Assembly (NCBI GenBank): GCA_037951105.1
Contig: JBAMJV010002952.1
Location: 1 to 64,000 of the forward strand
Direction of reading: 5' to 3'
Length of the DNA stretch: 64,000 nt
Source: Echinarachnius parma
Lineage: Eukaryota > Echinodermata > Echinoidea > Clypeasteroida > Echinarachniidae
Position 1 is the stretch's first letter. Each line of letters starts with the position of its first letter. Below the pieces are notes generated by a model, which worked only from the letters and a program-made list of their open reading frames with translations, did no database searches and was not told where the DNA came from. Shown piece after piece: positions 56,133 to 64,000 of the stretch. A program made the position numbers and the translations under genes.

Positions 56133-57269
56133 TAAAGGGGTAGTTCAGTTTCGGTATAGAGGGCGCTTCAAGAAATCATTTTTTTGTGAGGTAATGAAAT
56201 ACTGAGTGTCAAATTTGAAAGATCATACAATTTCAATGACAGAATAAACTTTATTTGATCAAAATGGGTTCAGAAACAGTTGAAATATCAATAGATATAT
56301 CCGAATATATCAGAAAAAACCTGGGGTTTTTGTCTAGCCCACCGTAGGTGGTGGGAGACTAAGGGATCCAAATTGCGTCCGTCTGTCCTCCGTCCGTCCT
56401 TCTGTGACCCTACACAAATTTGAATAACTTTCCAACCCTGCATCTGTTTGTGACCAAACTTGATCAGTAGATGCCCTATATTGGCCTCCATGATATTCTG
56501 GGGTCAAAGGTCACACAAGTAGGTCAAAGGTCAAATGTGAAATTTTACCTGCAAGAGTCTATTAGGGTTGATAACTTTCCAACCCTGCATCTGTTTGTAA
56601 CCAAACTTGATTGGAAGATGCCCTATATTGGCCTCCATGCTATTCTGGGGTCAAAGGTCATATAAATTGGTCAAAGGTCAAATGTGAAAGTTTACCTGCA
56701 AGAGTCTATAAGGGTTGATAACTTTCCAACCCTGCATCTGTTTGTAACCGAACTTGATTGGTAGGTGCCCTATATTGGCCTCCATAATATTCTAGGGTCC
56801 AATGTCACATAAGTAGGTCAAAGGTCAAATGAGGTCCAATGTGAAAGTTTACCGGCAAGAATCTATTAGGGTTGATAACTTTCCAACCCTGCATCTGTTT
56901 GTAACCAAACTTGATTGGTAGGTGCCCTATATTGGCCTCCATGATCTTCTGGGGTCAAAGGTCACATAAGAAGGTCGAAGGTCAAATGTGAAATTTTACC
57001 TGCAAGAGTCTCTCTATTTAATCATTATTTTAACAAAACATCACCTGTACAATTTTGTATGAAAAATGGTTGAAACCAATGCATTTTTAAAAAGCGCCCT
57101 CTTGTGTTTCAACGGCTCTTTTTGAATTATAACATGCCTTTTACTTAGTCGTTTGCAATTTTCTATACCTTCCGAGCATGGTGGAGTTATAACTATTAGT
57201 TTTGTAATGTTATTGTGCAGGTTTTGGTTGCTAAAGTTCAGTCTTGCCAAAACAAAACTATCCCTTTAA
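56133..57269. mobile_element. Family A TTAA MITE, copy 4, with an array in its centre
   Basis: The left end TAAAGGGGTAGTTCAGTTTC and the right end AACAAAACTATCCCTTTAA are the family A termini. The left arm runs to about 56325 (AAAAAACCTGGGG) and the right arm resumes at about 57008 (GTCTCTCTAT). Between them sits a 148-bp tandem array that other copies lack. Confidence 0.75.
56325..57010 (+). repeat. Tandem array, 148-bp unit x 4
   Basis: AACTTTCCAACCCTGCATCT begins units near 56425, 56573, 56720 and 56877. Each continues GGCCTCCATGAT, GGGTCAAAGGTCA, GGTCAAAGGTCAAATG and CCTGCAAGAGTCTAT. Unit 3 has a 10-bp extra GGTCCAAT-type block. The left edge is TCTAGCCCACC..GGTGGTGGGAGA. Repeated AGGTCA half-sites spaced close together occur in each unit; this may be incidental. 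Confidence 0.88.
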
Positions 57270-57327
57270 CCTGTGGAGGACTGGCCTGAGAGTACTCAAT
57301 CTATGGAGAGTGTTTTTAATACCAAAA

Positions 57328-57590
57328 TTGATCCATTAACTTTATATTTCCCCCCAAAGTAATATTTGAGACTTCAATTATAAACATCTTACCATGAAAT
57401 TGGTATGTGAGAATTTCATAGAAAATGAATGAATAAAGTTTACCTAGTGAAACCCAGAAAATCGATGACTGATTTTATCTCATGGACGATCGGGTATCCA
57501 AAGTATATTCACAATTATGGAGACATTTGAAAAATCAGAACAAATTTTGTTCTTCTGTTACCTTTAGCCAAACAACATGGTACAAGAGAA
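57328..57590. repeat. Dispersed repeat (AATTATGGAGACATTTG family)
   Basis: It is colinear with 29300-29570: GATCCATTAACTTTATATTT, CACCTAGTGAAA-type, GGTATCCAAA, AATTATGGAGACATTTGAAA and a trailing CCAAACAACATGGTA. Class unknown. Confidence 0.6.
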
Positions 57591-57770
57591 ATGGGAAAGC
57601 TAACCACTTGTTAGGAGTAAGTGAATATTGGATTTGAGCAAGTAAATGGTGGGAACAAGAAAAGTTATTGCCCTAATTGGGTTAGCAATATCTGGAAAAG
57701 TATTCTGGAAAAGTAAATACATGTATTAAACTAGAAATTGCGCGCTCGGCGGGTCGCGCAGCCGAGCACA

Positions 57771-60339
57771 TGTATCCCCCGAACCAATTGCATTGCACTT
57801 TTGTGGGTTGTAATATTGTGAACTGAACAAGTTTGGTGGTGTACGTTGTTCTACTAGGCTGGCAGTAGCCTTTGGGCAAGGCCTCGCGCGCTGTTTGTCC
57901 TCCGAGCAGGGTCTGATTAATAGACAAGGCGATGTGCGCTTACAGCAGTGATCGCTGGACTGAGCCGCGTCAGCGGCGAGGCCTTTGCTAACTTGCGGAG
58001 CTCTTGCGGAGCTCGGACCTGTAGAGCGGTCACAAGGTAATCTTAACTATTTCTTTATATCATGGTTACCATGGCAACCATGAATCCGCCCCACACCAAA
58101 ATCAATAGGCTTCATCCTCTTTCCTTAATACACCTTCATACCAAATAAGAAAATGATCGGACAAGAACTTGGACCTGTAGAGCGTTCACATGGTAATCTT
58201 AACTATTTCTTTATATCATGGTTATCATGGTTACCATGGCAACCAGGACTCCGCCCCACACCAAAATCAATAGGCTTCATCCTCTTTCCTTAATACACCT
58301 TCATACCAAATTAGAAAATGATCAGACAAGAACTCGGATCTATAGAGCGTTCACAAGGTAATCTTAACTATTTCTTTATATCATGGTTACCATGGCAACC
58401 AGGACTCCGCCCCACACCAAAATCAAAAGGCTTCATCCTCTTTCCTTAATACACCTTCATACCAAATTAGAAAATGATCGGACAAGAACTCGGACCTGTA
58501 GAGCGTTCACAAGGTAATCTTAACTATTTCTTTATATCATGGTTACCATGGCAACCAGGACTCCGCCCCACACCAAAATCAATAGGCTTCATCCTCTTTC
58601 CTTAAGACACCTTCATACCAAATTAGAAAATGATCGGACAAGAACTCGGACCTGTAGAGCGTTCACAAGGTAATCTTAACTATTTCTTTATATCATGGTT
58701 ACCATGGCAACCAGGGCTCCGCCCCACACCAAAATCAATAGGCTTCATCCTCTTTCCTTAATACACCTTCATACCAAATTAGAAAATGATCGGACAAGAA
58801 CTCGGACCTGTAGAGCGTTCACAAGGTAATCTTAACTATTTCTTTATATCATGGTTACCATGGCAACCAGGACTCCGCCCCACACCAAAATCAATAGGCT
58901 TCATCCTCTTTCCTTAATACACCTTCATACCAAATTAAAAAATGATCGGACAAGAACTCGGACCTGTAGAGCGTTCACATGGTAATCTTAACTATTTCTT
59001 TATATCATGGTTATCATGGTTACCATGGCAACCAGGACTCCGCCCCACACCAAAATCAATAGGCTTCATCCTCTTTCCTTAATACACCTTCATACCAAAT
59101 TAGAAAATGATCAGACAAGAACTCGGATCTATAGAGCGTTCACAAGGTAATCTTAACTATTTCTTTATATCATGGTTACCATGGCAACCAGGACTCCGCC
59201 CCACACCAAAATCAAAAGGCTTCATCCTCTTTCCTTAATACACCTTCATACCAAATTAGAAAATGATCGGACAAGAACTCGGACCTGTAGAGCGTTCACA
59301 AGGTAATCTTAACTATTTCTTTATATCATGGTTACCATGGCAACCAGGACTCCGCCCCACACCAAAATCAATAGGCTTCATCCTCTTTCCTTAAGACACC
59401 TTCATACCAAATTAGAAAATGATCGGACAAGAACTCGGACCTGTAGAGCGTTCACAAGGTAATCTTAACTATTTCTTATATCATGGTTACCATGGCAACC
59501 AGGGCTCCGCCCCACACCAAAATCAATAGGCTTCATCCTCTTTCCTTAATACACCTTCATACCAAATTAGAAAATGATCGGACAAGAACTCGGACCTGTA
59601 GAGCGTTCACAAGGTAATCTTAACTATTTCTTTATATCATGGTTACCATGGCAACCAGGACTCCGCCCCACACCAAAATCAATAGGCTTCATCCTCTTTC
59701 CTTAATACACCTTCATACCAAATTAAAAAATGATCGGACAAGAACTCGGACCTGTAGAGCGTTCACAAGGTAATCTTAACTATTTCTTTATATCATGGTT
59801 ACCATGGCAACCAGGACTCCGCCCCACACCAAAATCAATAGGCTTCATCCTCTTTCCTTAATACACCTTCATACCAAATTAGAAAATGATCGGACAAGAA
59901 CTCGGACCTGTAGAGCGTTCACAAGGTAATCTTAACTATTTCTTTATATCATGGTTACCATGGCAACCAGGACTCCGCCCCACACCAAAATCAATAGGCT
60001 TCATCCTCTTTCCTTAATACACCTTCATACCAAATTAAAAAATGATCGGACAAGAACTCGGACCTGTAGAGCGTTCACAAGGTAATCTTAACTATTTCTT
60101 TATATCATGGTTACCATGGCAACCAGGACTCCGCCCCACACCAAAATCAATAGGCTTCATCCTCTTTCCTTAATACACCTTCATACCAAATTAGAAAATG
60201 ATCGGACAAGAACTCGGACCTGTAGAGCGTTCACAAGAAAATCTCTGCGGCGGACGCGGCGGACGCGGCGGCGGCGGCGGCGGCGGCGGCGCGACGAGGC
60301 CAAATCCATAGTATCCCCCGAAGTGGTTCGGGGGATACA
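57771..60339. mobile_element. 2.6-kb element with TGTATCCCCCGAACCA inverted ends and internal satellite
   Basis: TGTATCCCCCGAACCA (57771-57786) and its perfect inverse TGGTTCGGGGGATACA (60324-60339) bound a segment made almost entirely of 156-bp satellite units, plus a unique left part (57787-58016) and a GCG-rich right part (60246-60290). The right terminus sits in a small hairpin, GTATCCCCCGAA-GTGG-TTCGGGGGATAC. Just outside the left end is another GC-rich hairpin (GCTCGGC..GCCGAGC, 57744-57767). It is probably a non-autonomous DNA element with satellite amplified inside. The target duplication is not clear. Confidence 0.65.
58017..60236 (+). repeat. 156-bp satellite, 14 units, 789-bp higher-order period
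   Basis: The repeated phrase GAGCGTTCACAAGGTAATCT begins at 156-bp intervals from about 58024 to 60225. Each unit carries GGTTACCATGGCAACC and CTCCGCCCCACACCAAAATC. Two units (after 58187 and after 58976) have a 9-bp insertion (GGTTATCAT), are followed by a CAGACAAG/GATCTATAG variant unit, then AAAAGGC and AAGACACC variants. The same order repeats 789 bp later, showing duplication of a five-unit block. Chance frames at the right end are not genes. Confidence 0.95.
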
Positions 60340-60696
60340 ATTACCACATGGGCCAGATATTTTTGTTTTTCAACTTCTTGAAACCTTGACCTATTGCTTA
60401 AAATATTGTTAGTCATCTTTCTAGGCAAAAATGAGATGTATTTTTCATATACTAACCCATGAAGGAATGGGAAAATAATTGGAATACAGTAGAATCCTCC
60501 TGAAGAAATGTTTCAATACTAAGTAAATTTTCTTGTCCCAAAGCTTGAATTCAACTTATTTTTGTCACTTGGATAGAAATTACAATAGAAGTAACTTCAC
60601 TGGTCACAATATAAATATTTAAATATTTCTTTTTTACTTATTTTATCATTGCAGACCATTTAATGTTGGTCTCTATAGATCCCAGTCCAGGTTATC

Positions 60697-61035
60697 TTGG
60701 GATGTACATTCACATTCATGCATGATCAACACACACAATATACAATAATCATACTAGCAAATGAACAGAACACACACATATTCAAACACATGCAACATTT
60801 ACACAAACGAACACAAAAGCCAATACACCACACAAACACTCCCAACACACACACGCCAACATACATGCACACCCCATCCAAATCAGAGTTTGCACAACCA
60901 ATACATGCCGCCAACACACACACACCCACACCCCATCCAAATCAGAGTTTGCACAACCAATACATGCCAACATACCCAACACACACACATCCACACCCAC
61001 ACCCCATCCAAATCAGAGTTTGCACAATGTTGCAA
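60697..61035 (+). repeat. CA-rich minisatellite with CACCCCATCCAAATCAGAG units
   Basis: CACACA-rich DNA contains three copies of ACCCCATCCAAATCAGAGTT followed by TGCACAA (near 60870, 60932 and 61006), separated by variable CACACACA spacers. Overlapping frames on both strands are low-complexity artefacts. Confidence 0.85.
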
Positions 61036-62517
61036 AATGAAACATTAAACAATCTGATGAAGTGGAAGCTCAAAATCTCAAAAGTTCTTGTCAAGATAAT
61101 AATAGAAATATATTATTATACCAATTGATACATTTTCATTGTACCTTTGCAATTTCATTTTTTCAAAATTTGGGTAGTTTTTTCCTCATCAATTCTACCT
61201 TCTTTCGAGCTTCCACCTTGGCAACTACTTTTGTTTTTTTTACCAATAAATACAGACTTGAATCCTGTATATACAATAAATTGTAACTTTAATTTTTCTC
61301 TGTTGGCCTTTTACCACAAATGCAAAAAGGATGGAACTTGCATTAACATGGCTTTGATAGCACTCTTTGGAACACTTTCGTCAGTTATATAGATAGATAC
61401 CCTTTACAACAGTCACTACACCAAACTGGTCTTTGAATGGTCAAATGTGAAGATTTGATCTGAACATCCTTACATGTTGATCTACAACACACAATAATGT
61501 GACAGTGAAAAAATACTCCAGATGTTACAATGCCTTGGAAAAGAAAATGCCCAAATTAGTCAATGCTATTATGCCCATACATAGTTTTTTTTCAATTTTT
61601 TTTAGTGGTTTTTGTATAATTTTTACAAAGATTCTTTTGGTAGTAGTTATGTGATGTCTGTGGAAGAATGTAGCCCTTGCAGTTCCTTGCGGCAGCGTGG
61701 TGGGGTTGAAGTCGGTCCATCCATCGCCGTCGGGAGGGGTCTGCCTTTCGCAGTGCCAATTTGCAGAGTGGTAGTGATTTCAAGACATTTATTCCATCTC
61801 GTTTTGTCCCCGATGTTTGCGAGACTTCTTTACTTTTTGGAACAATGACAACTTGAAAACAGAAGGCACTACTTTGTACTGATCTAAAAATTATGCCCCA
61901 CTTAAGACAAACTGGACACTGCTAGTTCTTTAAAGAAATTGATATTTACAAATAGAAAATGACTATTCGAATCCTGGTCTAGTTTCTTTGATCTAATGGT
62001 AGTTAGTACAGTTTTCAATATAAATACATACATTTTATTTGTACATTAATTTCCTTGGACTTTCTCATAGTTATTATCATTTGTAATTGTCAGTCGTTAC
62101 TAGGCAAAACCGGTTCTCAACCAAATCACTAAGATTTACGAGATGGTTCACACACTTATTATAGAGTATCTTTCGCCACTTTGTGTTTGTACGCATTACT
62201 ATGTATAGTATGTATAGTACAAAAGCCAAGACACAAAGGGCGCACTAGATTCAACCCATGGCTATTTGGTTTAGTACAGTACTAGCCAATTACATGTAGA
62301 AGAAGTTTTTTTCTTTCTTTCTTTCTTCCGAGTCCAGTTGTCCATTTGTTATTATTGTTTAATACAGTAGTCCCTCTCTTATTTTGTACATAGGCAACAT
62401 CTTTGATAGGTACTTTATTACATAAAATAAATCAGAAAAATATAAAAAAGACTAGCTAACTAGGAGATAAATTTGTACACGGGGGAGGAGGATCGACGCC
62501 ATGGTGCCGGCCGTCTT
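61036..62517 (-). other. Probable 3' UTR and downstream flank of the beta-thymosin gene
   Basis: This lies downstream of the thymosin stop on the - strand. AATAAA hexamers in - orientation (TTTATT on +) occur at 62414-62419 and 62034-62039, so the transcript may end near either. A GC-richer island at 61650-61810 contains a 63-codon - strand frame with no family I recognise. A CTTT microsatellite is at 62311-62327. Nothing else is identified. Confidence 0.4.
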
Positions 62518-62546
62518 CTAGGAGTCTTGCTTCTCTTGCTCAATAG
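62518..62546 (-). CDS. Beta-thymosin, last coding exon
   Basis: On the - strand, acceptor GTTCTTTTTGTCTACAG is followed by CT-ATT-GAG-CAA-GAG-AAG-CAA-GAC-TCC-TAG, i.e. (T/A)IEQEKQDS and stop. The first codon is split, with its first base in the previous exon. Beta-thymosins end with ..TIEQEKQ plus two to four residues, and vertebrate thymosin beta-4 ends TIEQEKQAGES. These small proteins bind monomeric actin. The LKKTET actin-binding motif would lie in the preceding exon, which I did not find up to 64000. Invertebrate genes often encode several repeats, so copy number is unknown. It is convergent with DIS3. Confidence 0.75.
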
Positions 62547-64000
62547 CTGTAGACAAAAAGAACAAACAAAAAGGGAGAAGAAAAAACAGTTAATCATACG
62601 TCTGATTTAGATACAGTGTCTAATTTTTGTCTATTTATCAATATTTCAAAAATTTGGGTAAAAAAACAAACATTCTGTACAAAAAATAAGCTGTGTGCAA
62701 GTCAATGTGTATTATGTGTAGTATTGTGATACACACACGCACACTCATCTACTTGCACACATTTTTTTAACCTACTTTTGAAATTATTGATATGATTGTG
62801 TACAAATAAGAGTGAATTATGCAACACAACCACATCCAACATAAATGTACACTTTTTAGCACTTTATTAAACACTTTTTTTAATCTTCTGCTTCAATATG
62901 AATATTATCCATGCAATACATGCAACAAAATTTACAATCCGAAGTGTCGAGACTCAGTTTTATTTGAAGCCAAATGACAGTATTGGGAAACTCTCCACAC
63001 AAGAATAATGATATGTACACTTGAGTTTTATTACGGACCATGTGAAAGAATATATTTGTTCTAATATGGGATTATATAAATTTGCCCACAAAACCGCCTA
63101 TCATTAGATTTATTTGCAATCTAGAAAATAATCTTTGGTAAAAGATTTATATCGCAGATGGTTTAATTTGAAATGTTTGTCTGCACATTACATGCAAAGC
63201 ACACACAAACCCTGCCGGATGTTGCTAATAGTAATAACGAGACTGGAGCCGGGGAGGCCTGGGCGGAATTAGCTGTGAACTTTTCACCTAATCTAATCGG
63301 CGGTGCATGGAGATTTCCCGATACTTCCGCATTTTACAATGTTATGCCCAAAATTACAATCCTATACCAAAATCAAAAGATAATGTCCAAATGATGTGTG
63401 AAAGTTTCATTGAAAAAGAACACTGCTTTCCTGGTTAAAAAAGCGTATATTTGCGTCAGCTTCAACGATTTACTGTATAACGTGTACGAGGTTTATGACC
63501 GTCCATTAACGCTCTTGAGCTGAATGATTATCAAGGATAGATATCGTCATACTAAAAGGGGCATTTAACAAAATCTAACCCTATTTTATTCTTCTCTTAC
63601 CGTAAGCCAAACAACACGGTAGAAGATAAATGTGGAAGCTCCAAGAAATTTTTGTGGAGTTTACTGGTTTCACTTTAACCCTCTTTTTAAACTATTTCAA
63701 CCATGTTGATCTATTTGTTTGGCCAAATAAGAGTCGATTTTCTCAATTCTGCTCTATGGCTTTAGCACCCAGCATTTCTTCAACTAGTTGTATAAAAAAT
63801 TAGATTATTTGTCCTAAATAATCTGCTGATTAAAAATGAGTATCCTGTTAACAAAGAGAAGGCTCTTACTTACAAGATGGTAGCAAAAAATTAACTCTAT
63901 GCACTTCTCACTCACCCAGCGATGTAATAATTTGAGAGATATATATGCAAAGTTCTGATAAATCATCTAATCATTTACTGTTCTTCGTTCTAATCCGGAT
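62547..64000 (-). other. Beta-thymosin intron (3'-most), at least 1.45 kb
   Basis: No thymosin-repeat coding sequence was seen on the - strand here, so the intron is inferred to run past the window edge. 63380-63625 carries a diverged copy of the AATTATGGAGACATTTG dispersed repeat (AAGTTTCATTGAAAAAGAA, CCAAACAACACGGTAGAAG). The rest is AT-rich with a CACACG-type stretch near 62730. Confidence 0.5.

Noticed and set aside
58017..60236. CRISPR array
   Set aside because: The 156-bp units are tandem without unique spacers and the DNA is eukaryotic. It is a satellite.
60107..60412. 101-codon frame and the alanine-rich antisense frame at the right end of the satellite
   Set aside because: Runs from satellite into a GCG repeat, giving arginine or alanine runs. 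No coding evidence.

Overview
The window is animal genomic DNA: AT-rich, intron-dominated and full of repeats, with only a few hundred coding bases of host genes in 64 kb. The host-gene sequences are typical of metazoans. The repeat content (a CR1/L2-like LINE, many short foldback elements, simple-sequence expansions) suggests a marine invertebrate, possibly an echinoderm or a related deuterostome. I hold the phylum only weakly, because no lineage marker gene is present.

Two host genes are visible. (1) The 3' end of DIS3 (RRP44, the catalytic exosome ribonuclease) lies on the + strand as three phase-0 exons: 12934-13095, 25768-25890 and 54063-54155. Together they encode 125 residues: most of the C-terminal S1 RNA-binding domain plus a lysine-rich tail. 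The introns are 12.7 kb and 28.2 kb. No earlier exon was found in 1-12933, so the window appears to open inside another large intron. (2) The last coding exon of a beta-thymosin gene lies on the - strand at 62518-62546, convergent with DIS3. The rest of that gene lies beyond the right edge.

The 12.7-kb DIS3 intron carries a LINE of the CR1/L2/Jockey group with two intact ORFs (20554-21324 and 21660-24590), inserted in the sense orientation. The introns and intergenic space also hold many inverted-repeat (MITE-like) elements. These include two families that end in TTAA; a family with a near-perfect 37-bp terminal inverted repeat; elements with paired GTCAC motifs; two clear cases of one element nested in another; and a 2.6-kb element filled by a 156-bp satellite with a 789-bp higher-order period. 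There is also a 28-bp C-rich minisatellite with almost no G on the + strand, an ATAG microsatellite and about twelve poly(G)/poly(C) runs.

The most unusual theme is local tandem duplication of 80-500-bp segments throughout the window, and it has not spared the exons. Each of the three DIS3 exons is accompanied within about 500 bp by one or more degenerate partial copies of itself, and the 3' UTR is duplicated too. One shadow copy of the last exon keeps a good splice acceptor and an in-frame stop, so an alternative C-terminus is conceivable. Two copies of a 396-bp TTAA element 21 kb apart read as identical, which suggests recent mobility.
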